Shown here: positions 28,370-38,189 of the stretch, piece by piece
How positions within the stretch are numbered: the first letter of the stretch is position 1
Layout of the letters: every line of letters starts with the position of its first letter
Assembly (NCBI GenBank): GCA_036704825.1
Contig: JAUBSN010000028.1
Coordinates: forward strand, 1-64,000
DNA length: 64,000 bases
Source: Microcoleus sp036704825
GTDB lineage: Bacteria > Cyanobacteriota > Cyanobacteriia > Cyanobacteriales > Microcoleaceae
Reading direction: 5' to 3'
Made by a program: the position numbers and the translations under genes
Notes under the pieces: model-generated
The model's input: the letters and a program-made list of their open reading frames with translations, nothing else
Told to the model about the DNA's origin: nothing
The model's database searches: none

Positions 28370-28702
28370 TTGACTGGGAACTTAAAATGAGATTTTTTTA
28401 CTGAATCAGGACTGACACTAACCCTCTAAACTTAAAATGGGCAGTACCCATCTTATACTAAGTGGTAGTTAGCAATTTAATTTACAGCGGGGGTTCTGGG
28501 GAGAGGAAGTTACGCAACACATCTGCCATTGGGTATTATACTACCTGTAGTTATTTTTTTCACCGTCACAATCTGCAAATTATGTCCCAATACTAGGCGA
28601 ACTGCCGTTTGCCCTTACTCGACTATACAAATGCAATTAGTAGTCGCGTTACTCGTAACGCTATTAAATAAAATTTATTGAAATGATGCAAACGTGTTAT
28701 AG

Positions 28703-28749
28703 TTGAGGTTTGCCAAATAATATACATATAATATGTACGTAATGTACAT
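28703..28749 (+). promoter_or_regulatory. Candidate promoter and palindrome upstream of the PKS gene
   Basis: TTGAGG (28703-28708) and a perfect TATAAT (28727-28732) are 18 bp apart. They are followed at once by ATGTAC-5 bp-GTACAT (28733-28749), which would overlap the start of transcription and could be a regulator site. The leader to the PKS ATG is about 140 nt. The rest of the 28370-28880 gap holds only AT-rich DNA and a GCGTTAC/GTAACGC inverted pair at 28646-28661. Confidence 0.45.
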
Positions 28750-28880
28750 TATTATGAAATTGTAAATATTTACTAAAATTTTTATAAGAGGCAGTCAGGC
28801 ATCATATAATTACTTGGTTAATCCTGTCGTGAAAAAATATGACTGGAAAAAAAAATGTTTGATTTTGTTATTGGTATTAT

Positions 28881-31800
28881 ATGAATGATTTAGAAATAGC
28901 AGTAATCGGCATGTCATGTCGTTTACCTGGGGCAAAAAATATCGAAGAATATTGGCAAAACCTGCTCTCTGGTGTCGAGTCAATTTCTAGGTTCTCAGAT
29001 GACGAGTTGTTAGCTGAAGGTGTAAAACCAGAGTTGTTGAGCAACCCTGACTATGTAAGAGCTGGTGGAGTGCTGTCAGAGATAGATATGTTCGATGCCA
29101 GTTTCTTTGGTTTTAGTCCCAGCGAAGCTAAGTTAATGGACCCGCAACAACGTATGTTCTTAGAATGTGCGTGGGAGGCAATAGAGAAGGCAGGTTACAA
29201 CCCAGAAATCTATGATGGTCTAATTGGCGTTTATGCAGGGGTAGGTATCAACACTTATTTACTTAATAATATTTATCAAAATCCAGATATATTGAAGTTA
29301 GTTAATCTGCACCAACTTGTGACAGCCAATGATAAAGACTATTTGCCGACGCGAGTGTCTTACAAGCTGAACTTGAAGGGACCGAGCATCAACGTGCAAA
29401 CGGCGTGTTCTACGTCATTGGTAGCAGTGCATCTGGCTTGCCAAAGTTTGTTGAATGGTGAATGCGATATGGCTTTGGTAGGTGGGGTGTCGGCGCGAGT
29501 TCCTCACAAAGTAGGCCACTTGTATGAAGAAGGAATGATCTTATCGCCAGATGGACATTGTCGTGCTTTTGATGCCCGAGCAAGAGGGACTGTAGGCGGA
29601 AATGGTGTAGGAATTGTTGTTCTTAAACGACTGTCAGATGCGATCGCCGATGGAGACTGCGTTCACGCGAAAATTAAAGGCTCGGCTATTAATAATGATG
29701 GTTCCTTGAAAATAGGCTATACAGCTCCTAGCATAGACGGTCAAGCAGCGGTTATTGCGGAAGCTCAGGCAGTGGCAGGGGTCGAACCAGAAACAATTAC
29801 TTATATCGAAGCTCACGGCACGGGAACAAATTTGGGCGATCCCATTGAAATAGCAGCACTTGCACAAGCTTTTAGGGAAAAGACGGATCGGAAAAACTTC
29901 TGCGCGATCGGCTCAGTCAAAACTAATATAGGTCATACGGATGCAGCATCTGGTGTCGCGAGCTTGATTAAAACGGTATTAGCGTTGAAAAACAAGACAA
30001 TACCTCCTAGTTTGCATTTTGAAAAGCCAAACCCTAAAATTGATTTTGCCAATAGTCCTTTCTACGTTAATAATAGCTTGTCAAAATGGGAAACTAATGG
30101 TTTTCCGCGCCGCGCTGGGGTCAGTTCCTTTGGGATTGGAGGCACTAATGCCCATATTATCTTAGAGGAAGCGCTACCGACCGAAGCATCAGGAGAATCA
30201 CGTCCCTGGCAAATTCTAGTCATTTCAGCCAAAACAAGTGATGCCTTAGAGCAAAGAACAAAAGATATAGCAGCCTATTTCCAGCAAGAACCGGAACTGA
30301 ACATCGCGGACGCAGCATATACTCTGAGTATGGGTCGCCAAGCATTCAACCACCGACGCATGCTTGTTTGTCAGCAGCTTGATGAAGCGGCGATCGCCCT
30401 AAATAAATTACAACCTACACAAGTTTTTACCAGCAATATCGAACCAAAAGAACGACCTGTCGTGTATATGTTTTCAGGACAGGGTTCTCAGTATATTAAT
30501 ATGGGGCGTGAATTATACGACAGCGAATCAATCTTTAGGGAGCAAGTCGATCGCTGCGCGGAATTATTGCTGCCGGAACTAGGAATCGATCTGCGCTTGG
30601 TACTCTATCCGAGTGCGGAAAAAGCCGAGGTTGCAGCCCGAGAACTCAAACAAACAAAAATAGCACAACCAGCTCTATTCGTAATAGAATATGCCTTGGC
30701 GCAGCAATGGCAAGCTTGGGGAGTGCAGCCAGAAGCGGCGATCGGTCATAGTATTGGAGAATATGTAGCAGCTTGTATAGCAGGGGTTTTTTCATTAGAA
30801 GATGCCCTATCTTTAGTGGCAGCCCGTGGGGAAATGATGCAGCAAATGCCCATCGGTGCTATGCTTTCCATTTTTCTTCCTAAAGAAAAAGTACAAACCT
30901 TATTGGGAACAGAACTATCATTAGCAACAATTAACTCTCAGTCTAGCTGCGTAGTTTCAGGTCCGGTAGCAGCAGTCGATGCTTTAGAAAAACAACTCGC
31001 ATCTCAAGATATTCAATGTCGTCGCCTACAAACTTCCCATGCTTTTCATTCCTGGATGATGGACCCGATGTTAGACGGCTTTGCAAGGCGGGTAAAACAA
31101 GTTAGCCTTCAGCCTCCCAAAATTCCCTACATCTCCAACCTGACTGGCAAATGGATTACAGTAACCCAGGCGACAGATCCTAACTATTGGGTAAGACATC
31201 TGCGTGAAACCGTGCTATTTGAAGAAGGTTTGCAAAATTTATTCCCAGATCCCGATCGAATATTGCTAGAAGTCGGACCGGGACGAACCTTGAGTACCCT
31301 AGCTAAAAGACATCCAGATAAATCTACAGCGCAGCTAGTATTAACGTCGCTGCGCCACCCTCAAGAAGAACAGGCAGATCTAGCTTTTCTGCTCGATACT
31401 TTGGGCAAGTTATGGTTGGCTGGAGTAAAGGTGGATTGGTCTGAATTCTACAGTAGGGAGCGACGCCATCGTCTGCCATTGCCTACCTATCCCTTTGAAC
31501 GCCAGCGTTACTGGATTTCACCTCAAAAACCACAGGAGGTTGGTCAATCAAACGGGTCAGGTGAAGAAGGTAAAAAGCAAGATATTTCCGATTGGTTTTA
31601 CACCCCGTCTTGGAACAGGTCTTTGCCCGGGGCAGCTAAACAGAGCAAACTACCAGCTAGCGTCCTATTGTTTACTGATGAATATGGTGTGGGCGACCAA
31701 CTGGCAAAACAGCTACAAGCACAAAGTCGAGAGGCGATCGCGGTTAAGATTGGCGAATCCTTTACCAAGCTGCACGAGGGTTTGTATGCTATTAATCCAA

Positions 31801-33812
31801 GAGAAATCAAGGACTATGAGAGATTGTTCGCAGAACTACCGGCTATTCCCAAGACAATCGTGCATCTGTGGAGTTTGGTAGGAGATGACCGTCCCCCATG
31901 CGATTGGGAGGGAATTGAAGAAGTTTTAGATCGAGGCTTTTACAGTCTGCTGTTTCTCGCTCAAGCATTAGGGAAACAGAACTTAAATGATGATTTTCAA
32001 CTCGCAGTTGTCTCCAATAACTTGCAAAATGTGACCGGACAAGAACGGTTGCGTCCAGAACAGGCAACAATCATAGGACAGGTGAAAACCATCCCCCAGG
32101 AATATCCTACTTTTAACTGTCGGAGTATTGATATAGAAATTCCTCAAGCAGGAACCGAACAGTATCAGGAAACGATAGACCAACTGATGACCGAGTTGAA
32201 AATTCCTTCCTCTGATAAAGCGATCGCTTACCGAGGACAGCATCGTTGGGTACAAACTTTTACACCCATACCCTTGGAAGACAAACCAAATGAGGGGATA
32301 CAACGATTAACCCCAGGAGGAGTCTATCTAGTAACAGGCGGAATGGGAGGTATGGGACTGGTATTAGCAGAATATCTGGCGCAGACAGTACAAGCAAAAC
32401 TGGTTCTGATCGGGCGATCGGCTTTTCCAGAACGAAACGAGTGGTCAGAGTGGTTGGCGACTCACGACTCAGCAGAAAACGTTAGTTGCAAAATTCGGAA
32501 ATTGCAAGAACTGGAAAAATTTGGCGCTGAAGTTTTACCTTTGCGTGCAGACGTTGCTGATTTTCAACAGATGCAAAAGGCGATCGGTCGCGCCAAGCAA
32601 CATTTTGGTAAAATCAACGGAGTTATCCACGCCGCCGGAGTGCCTGGTGGCGGCTTGATTCAGCAAAAAACGCGAGAAATGGCTGAAAAAATTCTCGCTC
32701 CCAAGGTAAGGGGTACTCTCATTCTCGACGCCCTTCTCAAAGATACTCACCTAGATTTCTTTGTTGTCACCTCTTCACTAAATTCCGTTATCCCTGTATT
32801 GGGTCAAGTTGACTATTGTGCTGCCAATGCTTTTCTCGACGCATTCGCTCAGTATAAAAACTCCAAAGGTAAATTCACAGTAGCTATAAACTGGGATGCT
32901 TGGCAAGAAGTTGGTATGGCAGCGGCGACGGCAGAAAAATCAACAGGAACAAAAGCCAATTACTCGCAGATCGCTCACCCGTTATTCGATAGCGTTATGG
33001 GAGTAGATGAAAGCAACAAAAAAATATACGTATCTAACATGAGTATCAGTAAAAACTGGATACTCCAAGAACATCTGGTCATGGGACAAGCAACTATTCC
33101 AGGAACTGCATACTTAGAAATAGCGAGATCGGCTTTTGAACACCTCACTCATAGCGAAACCGTTGAACTGCGAGAAGTATTTTTCTTGACTCCATTAACT
33201 GTGAAATCAGACGAAGAGAAAGAAGTCAGAACGATTATTACTAAAAATGGAAATGAGTGGGAATTCGAGATAGTTAGCAAATTGAATTCCGATTCAGAGC
33301 AGTGGCAAAAACATTGTGTTGGAGAAATTGTCAGCCTAGAAGTAGAGAAACCAACGCAACTTGCGATCCAAAAACTAGAAGCAAAATGTCTAGAACACAA
33401 ACAAACACCCATTATAGTAGAGAAACCTCAAGCAAGTTTGATAGAATTCGGTCCCAGATGGGACAATGTAAAATGGGTAAAGTTTGGTCAAAATGAGGGA
33501 TTAGCCTTTCTGGAACTGAACGAAAAGTTTATATCTGACATCAAAGACTATAAATTACACCCAGCTTTATTAGACACAGCTACCGGTTTCATGGGCTTGA
33601 AAAATCAAGATGGCGCTTACCTGCCGTTTTCTTATAAAAAAGTCAAAGTCACTAGAGCGATACCAGAAAAAGTCTACAGCTATATTACACGACAACCAGT
33701 TGATGGTAAATCGTCCAGTTTGAAAATGAATGTTACCATCGCAGACGAAATGGGAGTGGTAATAGTGGACATTGAAGAGTATACTCTCAGGAAGATCGAT
33801 GGCAGCAAATAA
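28881..33812 (+). CDS. Type I polyketide synthase, KS-AT-KR-DH
   Basis: 1643 aa. The ketosynthase (1-430) has TACSTSL with the active Cys near 176, EAHGTGT and NIGHTDAASG. The acyltransferase (about 530-830) has GHSIGEY near 622 and HAFH near 719, the pattern of malonyl-CoA ATs. No dehydratase follows the AT. A KR structural part runs into a catalytic KR with TGGMGGMG near 1151 and YCAAN near 1311. Only then comes a hot-dog DH (about 1370-1640) with HLVMGQATIP (HxxxGxxxxP) near 1397 and LLDTATG near 1562, where the usual Gln/His after the Asp is Gly. There is no carrier domain; the ACP is in the next gene after an ER. It should extend a chain by one malonate unit and, with the ER, reduce it fully. 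Confidence 0.93.
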   Translation: MNDLEIAVIGMSCRLPGAKNIEEYWQNLLSGVESISRFSDDELLAEGVKPELLSNPDYVRAGGVLSEIDMFDASFFGFSPSEAKLMDPQQRMFLECAWEAIEKAGYNPEIYDGLIGVYAGVGINTYLLNNIYQNPDILKLVNLHQLVTANDKDYLPTRVSYKLNLKGPSINVQTACSTSLVAVHLACQSLLNGECDMALVGGVSARVPHKVGHLYEEGMILSPDGHCRAFDARARGTVGGNGVGIVVLKRLSDAIADGDCVHAKIKGSAINNDGSLKIGYTAPSIDGQAAVIAEAQAVAGVEPETITYIEAHGTGTNLGDPIEIAALAQAFREKTDRKNFCAIGSVKTNIGHTDAASGVASLIKTVLALKNKTIPPSLHFEKPNPKIDFANSPFYVNNSLSKWETNGFPRRAGVSSFGIGGTNAHIILEEALPTEASGESRPWQILVISAKTSDALEQRTKDIAAYFQQEPELNIADAAYTLSMGRQAFNHRRMLVCQQLDEAAIALNKLQPTQVFTSNIEPKERPVVYMFSGQGSQYINMGRELYDSESIFREQVDRCAELLLPELGIDLRLVLYPSAEKAEVAARELKQTKIAQPALFVIEYALAQQWQAWGVQPEAAIGHSIGEYVAACIAGVFSLEDALSLVAARGEMMQQMPIGAMLSIFLPKEKVQTLLGTELSLATINSQSSCVVSGPVAAVDALEKQLASQDIQCRRLQTSHAFHSWMMDPMLDGFARRVKQVSLQPPKIPYISNLTGKWITVTQATDPNYWVRHLRETVLFEEGLQNLFPDPDRILLEVGPGRTLSTLAKRHPDKSTAQLVLTSLRHPQEEQADLAFLLDTLGKLWLAGVKVDWSEFYSRERRHRLPLPTYPFERQRYWISPQKPQEVGQSNGSGEEGKKQDISDWFYTPSWNRSLPGAAKQSKLPASVLLFTDEYGVGDQLAKQLQAQSREAIAVKIGESFTKLHEGLYAINPREIKDYERLFAELPAIPKTIVHLWSLVGDDRPPCDWEGIEEVLDRGFYSLLFLAQALGKQNLNDDFQLAVVSNNLQNVTGQERLRPEQATIIGQVKTIPQEYPTFNCRSIDIEIPQAGTEQYQETIDQLMTELKIPSSDKAIAYRGQHRWVQTFTPIPLEDKPNEGIQRLTPGGVYLVTGGMGGMGLVLAEYLAQTVQAKLVLIGRSAFPERNEWSEWLATHDSAENVSCKIRKLQELEKFGAEVLPLRADVADFQQMQKAIGRAKQHFGKINGVIHAAGVPGGGLIQQKTREMAEKILAPKVRGTLILDALLKDTHLDFFVVTSSLNSVIPVLGQVDYCAANAFLDAFAQYKNSKGKFTVAINWDAWQEVGMAAATAEKSTGTKANYSQIAHPLFDSVMGVDESNKKIYVSNMSISKNWILQEHLVMGQATIPGTAYLEIARSAFEHLTHSETVELREVFFLTPLTVKSDEEKEVRTIITKNGNEWEFEIVSKLNSDSEQWQKHCVGEIVSLEVEKPTQLAIQKLEAKCLEHKQTPIIVEKPQASLIEFGPRWDNVKWVKFGQNEGLAFLELNEKFISDIKDYKLHPALLDTATGFMGLKNQDGAYLPFSYKKVKVTRAIPEKVYSYITRQPVDGKSSSLKMNVTIADEMGVVIVDIEEYTLRKIDGSK

Positions 33813-33892
33813 TACCATTAAAATCTGGGGTAAGATACTTTGCAGTACCTATTTGTTAGCAGGCTTATTCACACAAATCTAAAGTTGTTAAG

Positions 33893-33943
33893 ATGCCAGT
33901 TCTAAGTATTTCAGCTTACTATCATGATAGTATAGTGCGGTAA
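33893..33943 (+). pseudogene. Vestige of a carbamoyltransferase N-terminus
   Basis: An ATG-initiated frame of 16 residues, MPVLSISAYYHDSIVR, ends at TAA. It closely resembles the start of NodU/CmcH-type carbamoyltransferases, whose N-termini contain an IxAYYHDSAA-like block. Nothing else of the gene is visible in the 262-bp gap between the two PKS genes. It may be the scar of a deleted tailoring gene, or chance in so short a stretch. Confidence 0.35.
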
Positions 33944-34074
33944 CTTTAGTCGTTGATTACGAAACAAAAATGCCAGTTAAGAATTATGAATTTGATCGGT
34001 AAAAGGTTTGATTTGATGAAAAGATTAGATGAAAAGTGACGGCTGAATACTTACACTTAACTAGATATTGAAAT

Positions 34075-35685
34075 ATGATAGAGATAGAACCAAAAACGGA
34101 AAAAGAACAGTTTTTTCAGGAAAGTGAAAACGTTTGCTTGGAAATTGCCGAACTAGGACTACTGGACACTCTCAAATTTCAGTCAATCCCCCGCGTCCAA
34201 CCCGGATATGGTGAAGTAGAAATAGAGGTTCTGGCAACGGGTCTGAATTTCAAAGACGTACTCCGAGCATTGGGGATGATGCCGGTGGAACCGGGTGTAC
34301 CTGTTAGATTTGGCTTGGAATGTGCTGGGAAAATAGTCAAATTGGGAGATAAAGTTGAAGGCTTTGAAATTGGAGACGAAGTCATAGCTTTTGGTTCCAA
34401 CTGTTTTAGTAGGTATCTAAGAAGTTCTACAGAATTAATTGTTAAAAAACCCAAATTTCTCAGTATAGAAGAAGCCGCAACAATACCAGTAGCCTTTATG
34501 ACTGCTTACTATGGCTTAATAGAATTGGCAAGGCTACGACGTGGAGAGAAAGTTCTGATTCATGCTGCCACAGGAGGCGTGGGAATGGCATCTGTACAAG
34601 TGGCTCAGTGGGTGGGAGCAGAAATTTTGGCAACGGCTGGCAACCCAGAAAAACGCGCATTTCTGCAAGGACTGGGGATAGAATATATTATGGATTCCCG
34701 GTCTCTGGATTTTGCTGATGAAGTGATGCAATACACCAACAGTAAAGGTGTAGATGTCATTTTGAATTGCTTAGCTGGAGAATTTATAGCAAAGAACTTT
34801 GCGATTATGGCTCCCTACGGACGTTTCATAGAAATAGGGATGCGGGATATATACAGTAATAGTCAATTCGGTCTAGAACCATTCAAAAAAGGTTTATCTT
34901 TATTTGCGCTGTTAGTGGGGCCTGAACTTCCAAAATTTAGTTCTATTTTTCGAGATATCGTGCAAGAATTTGACAAAGGGAGTTTTAGTCCGCTTCCGGT
35001 TAAGGTATTCTCGGCAATGTCCGTGAATGAGGCTTTCGCATATATGGCGCGGGCTAAACATATCGGGAAGATTGTGGTGTCTTTCCCGGGGCTGGCGGAA
35101 CATAAAAGTCAGGAAAGTCAGGGAAAAAATGACCGGGTCTCTGTTGCGGATGTCAATTACCGCAGTCGTGAAAGAGAGCTCAGTCAAGGGATACTGCCGA
35201 AAGAAGGTTTAGAAGTTTTTAGACGAATTTTGGGCGCTAACCTACCCCAGGTTGTAGTATCTACCGTCGATTTGACAGCAAGGCTAAAGCAAGCGACACA
35301 GACTGCGGGAGGTATTTTCTTAAAAGAATCAAAATCAGCAGCACCAGTATCCTCAGTTGCCCATCCCCGCCCCCAACTCAATAGTGCTTACATAGCCCCT
35401 AGCACCGACGTTGAGAAAAAGGTGGCTAAAATATGGCAAGATTATTTGGGAATTGACCAAGTGGGGGTTAATGATAACTTTTTAGATTTAGGTGGCGATT
35501 CTTTGCTGGCTACGCAAGTCATTGCTAGATTGCGGGAAGTTTTTTCTGTAAAATTATCTTTGGCTAGTTTGTTTGAAGCCCCTACGATTACCCAGATGGC
35601 TAATCATATTGAAGGCATGATTTCTGCCGACCGGGGACTCAAAGACACAAGCAATATAACAGATAGAGAAGAAATAGAAATTTAA
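34075..35685 (+). CDS. PKS enoylreductase-acyl carrier protein didomain
   Basis: 536 aa. Residues about 20-345 form a medium-chain dehydrogenase/reductase of the PKS enoylreductase class (GLNFKDVLRALGM, GLECAGKI, ATGGVGMASVQVAQ for NADPH). After a linker of about 90 residues a carrier domain follows, with LGGDSLLATQ and the attachment serine near 472. It supplies the ER and ACP missing from the preceding KS-AT-KR-DH protein, so the two genes make one complete, fully reducing module. It starts 262 bp after the PKS gene and ends one base before the start codon of the condensation protein. Confidence 0.9.
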   Translation: MIEIEPKTEKEQFFQESENVCLEIAELGLLDTLKFQSIPRVQPGYGEVEIEVLATGLNFKDVLRALGMMPVEPGVPVRFGLECAGKIVKLGDKVEGFEIGDEVIAFGSNCFSRYLRSSTELIVKKPKFLSIEEAATIPVAFMTAYYGLIELARLRRGEKVLIHAATGGVGMASVQVAQWVGAEILATAGNPEKRAFLQGLGIEYIMDSRSLDFADEVMQYTNSKGVDVILNCLAGEFIAKNFAIMAPYGRFIEIGMRDIYSNSQFGLEPFKKGLSLFALLVGPELPKFSSIFRDIVQEFDKGSFSPLPVKVFSAMSVNEAFAYMARAKHIGKIVVSFPGLAEHKSQESQGKNDRVSVADVNYRSRERELSQGILPKEGLEVFRRILGANLPQVVVSTVDLTARLKQATQTAGGIFLKESKSAAPVSSVAHPRPQLNSAYIAPSTDVEKKVAKIWQDYLGIDQVGVNDNFLDLGGDSLLATQVIARLREVFSVKLSLASLFEAPTITQMANHIEGMISADRGLKDTSNITDREEIEI

Positions 35686-35686
35686 T

Positions 35687-37342
35687 ATGAAAAGCACTTC
35701 GGATTTTTTATTAGATTTGCAAAAGCAGGACATCAAAGTTTGGGTAGAAGGGGCTCGCCTGCGATGTAATGCGCCGAAGGGAATGCTCACACCAGAATTA
35801 CAGGCTGAATTGACATCTCGCAAGCAAGACCTGATAGCATACTTGCAGCAACAGGAGCAAGGGGCTTTAGAAGAAACATTTCCTTCTATTCGTCCAGTTT
35901 CCCGAACTCAAGAGCTACCTTTAAGTTGGACTCAGCAACGACTTTGGTTTCTAGATAGACTAGAAGGAGGAAGTAACGCTGCTTATAATTTGTCAACGGT
36001 CTTAGAGATAAATGGCAACTTAAATGTCAAAGCTCTCGAACAAACCTTAGCTGAAATCATTAAACGTCATGAGATATTGCGTACCACTTTCAAGTTAGTA
36101 AATGGTACACCAGTCCAGGCGATCGACCCCGGCTTAGCTGTAAGATTACCTGTCATCGATTTGCAGCATTACTCAGAGGTGGAAAAAGCTTCCCAAGCCC
36201 GACGGTTAGCTGTTGAAGAAATATCACGAACGTTCGATCTAGCCAACGGCCCGTTGATGCGGAGTAGTTTGTTGCAACTAGGTTCAGAATCTCACATTCT
36301 GCTCATTACCATGCATCATATTGTCTTTGATGGGTGGTCTACAGCAATCTTTGTTAAAGAATTGTCTACTTTGTATCAAGCCTTTGCAAAAAACTTGCCT
36401 TCACCTTTAGCAGACTTACCAATTCAGTATGCTGACTTTGCGGTTTGGCAGCGCCAGTGGCTTAACGAAAATATCCTAAAACCCAAGCTAGACTATTGGA
36501 AACAAAAACTCGCTGGGACACCGCCATTGCTAGAATTGCCGACAGATCGCCCCCGTCCTCTAGTAGATAGTATGCAAGGAGATAGCGAGACATTTCAGTT
36601 AAGTGCAGAGGTAACTGAAAAGCTCAAAAATCTCAGCAAGAGGTCTGGATCTACTCTTTATATGATTCTGTTAGCAGCTTTAGCAACTTTATTGTTTCGT
36701 TACAGTTCTCAGGAAGACATTGTTATTGGTTCTCCGATCGCCAACCGTTACCCTAAAGAGACAGAGCCACTCATTGGACTATTTATTAATACGTTGGTAT
36801 TGCGGATTAATTTGGAGGAAAATCCAAGTTTTCTGGAATTATTAACTCGGGTGCGTCAAGTAACTTTAGAAGCCTACGAAAATCAGAATGTTCCTTTTGA
36901 AAAGCTAGTAAAAGAACTTAATGTAAAACGAGATTTGAGTCGCAATCCTTTGTTTCAGGTATGGTATACTCTGCAAAATACGGCAGTTGAAGGATTAGAA
37001 TTAACTGGCTTGCAAGTGCGATCGCTGGAATTCGAGAACCCAACTGCAATTTTTGATTTAGAATTTATTCTAGAATATATACCAGAAGGCATAAAAGGTC
37101 GGTTGAGATATAAAACAGATTTATTTGAGGCATCGACAATAGTTCAAATGCTAAAGAGTTTTCAAACACTGCTACAAAGTATTGTAGCAGAACCAGAACG
37201 CCGGCTAAGTAATTTAAGACTTTTGACAGATGAAGAAACAGGAGGTTACAGTATAAGTAGTTTTCCTGATGCGGAGCTAAGTCAAAACGAGTTCGAGAAG
37301 TTGATGATGGAAATTGCCAAGATTTCTGTTCAGTCTCTGTAA
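35687..37342 (+). CDS. Free-standing condensation protein with TubC docking domain
   Basis: 551 aa. Residues 1-55 match the TubC N-terminal docking domain (FLLDLQKQDIKVWVEGARL and GMLTPELQAELTSRKQDLI). A complete LCL-type condensation domain follows (about 70-500) with MHHIVFDGWS near 209. The protein stops there, without A or PCP. Its last 30 residues (SSFPDAELSQNEFEKLMMEI) resemble the donor tails at the end of epimerases in the other arm. It should accept an acyl group from the neighbouring ER-ACP protein and join it to an amino acid on another protein. It starts directly after the ER-ACP gene. The partner is not shown by sequence; the first minus-strand module, whose own C domain is damaged, is one candidate. 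Confidence 0.88.
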   Translation: MKSTSDFLLDLQKQDIKVWVEGARLRCNAPKGMLTPELQAELTSRKQDLIAYLQQQEQGALEETFPSIRPVSRTQELPLSWTQQRLWFLDRLEGGSNAAYNLSTVLEINGNLNVKALEQTLAEIIKRHEILRTTFKLVNGTPVQAIDPGLAVRLPVIDLQHYSEVEKASQARRLAVEEISRTFDLANGPLMRSSLLQLGSESHILLITMHHIVFDGWSTAIFVKELSTLYQAFAKNLPSPLADLPIQYADFAVWQRQWLNENILKPKLDYWKQKLAGTPPLLELPTDRPRPLVDSMQGDSETFQLSAEVTEKLKNLSKRSGSTLYMILLAALATLLFRYSSQEDIVIGSPIANRYPKETEPLIGLFINTLVLRINLEENPSFLELLTRVRQVTLEAYENQNVPFEKLVKELNVKRDLSRNPLFQVWYTLQNTAVEGLELTGLQVRSLEFENPTAIFDLEFILEYIPEGIKGRLRYKTDLFEASTIVQMLKSFQTLLQSIVAEPERRLSNLRLLTDEETGGYSISSFPDAELSQNEFEKLMMEIAKISVQSL

Positions 37343-37557
37343 TAAGCTTGATCTCGGGTGGAATAGCTTAAAATCTTCATTCAAAAAACCGAGCAATTGA
37401 TGGCATTAAGCCTTCATCTTCGTCGTTATTACAACACTTTCTGATGCTATGAGGTACAGCAGCAGTAATCCGTGAACCAATGTCTTACAGCAATTTGAGA
37501 TCGAACCCGCTACAAAGATGGTAAACTTTAAAGATGTAAAAAAGGAGATTATTTAGA

Positions 37558-37895
37558 GCAGAATATTCTATTGACTTACGACAGAAGATACTAAGTGCGT
37601 GGCACAACAAAGAAGGCACACAAAGAGAGTTAGCAAAACGATTTAAAGTCAGTTTATCGTTTATACGTGACTTTTTGCGTCGGTATCGAGACACGGGCCA
37701 GATAGCTGCCAGGACTCTCTTGAGGAGATCGGCGCTCGAAGCTTAAAGGTAAAGAGCAAGAATTGTTCAAGATAATATTTGCGAGAAATTCACTCTTGAA
37801 ATAAAAGAGCGCCAAGGCATATAAGTAAGTATATCAAGTTTGTCCCGCACTCTTAACCGCTTAAAATTAAGGCGTAAAAAAAACGGCGTTGCTGA
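37558..37895 (+). pseudogene. IS630-family transposase remnant
   Basis: An open frame to 37746 reads YSIDLRQKILSAW, EGTQRELAKRFKVSLSFIR and FLRRYRDTG, the helix-turn-helix N-terminus of IS630 transposases. Beyond it, in shifted frames, KERQGI...VSISSLSRTLNRLKLRRKK continues the same family before homology stops. There is no start codon, there are frameshifts, and the DDE catalytic part is missing. TA followed by CAGCAATTTGAG near 37486-37499 could be the element's left end. Confidence 0.7.
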
Positions 37896-37942
37896 TTCTG
37901 GCGTATGAATTACCTTTTCGCTTGAAGTTACAAAATTCACCC

Positions 37943-38068
37943 TCAAGCGGGCTTATAGCACTCGGGCAATATTGAATTCATACCTCTTTTCAGCAACACC
38001 TTATTCCCGCTACTATTCCGTTTAGGGTCGATATTGAGGACTTTTATTGCTGCTTTTGGCTCATTCAT
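37943..38068 (-). CDS. Possible small protein, 41 aa, function unknown
   Basis: ATG at 38068 is preceded by GGGAG at a good distance (AAAGGGAGAAAAACG before the ATG). The frame runs 41 codons and encodes a basic peptide beginning MNEPKAAIKVLNIDPKRN. No family is recognised. It lies between two transposase remnants, 45 bp downstream (in its own direction) of a strong hairpin. It could be a real small gene, the broken start of a lost gene, or chance. Confidence 0.25.
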   Translation of the reverse strand: MNEPKAAIKVLNIDPKRNSSGNKVLLKRGMNSILPECYKPA

Positions 38069-38113
38069 CGTTTTTCTCCCTTTATAATTGACTTGATTAT
38101 TTTACATCAAAAA

Positions 38114-38149
38114 AGCCTGAAATGGATTACTAGCTAATCATTTCAGGCT
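38114..38149. terminator. Strong hairpin with T-run on the minus side
   Basis: AGCCTGAAATG(G)ATTA pairs with TAATCATTTCAGGCT (15 bp with one bulged G, loop CTAGC). On the minus strand it is followed by six T. It would end or attenuate minus-strand transcription entering the small open frame at 38068. Confidence 0.5.
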
Positions 38150-38189
38150 AAAGTTTTGACAATTTTGCGATCGTTAAATCTGCTGAAAT

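Noticed and set aside
34075..35685. Stand-alone quinone oxidoreductase
   Set aside because: The C-terminal carrier domain (LGGDSLLATQ) and position after the KS-AT-KR-DH gene show it is a PKS ER-ACP protein.
37485..37694. Minus-strand 69-aa frame
   Set aside because: It is antisense to the IS630 transposase remnant, which explains the sequence better.
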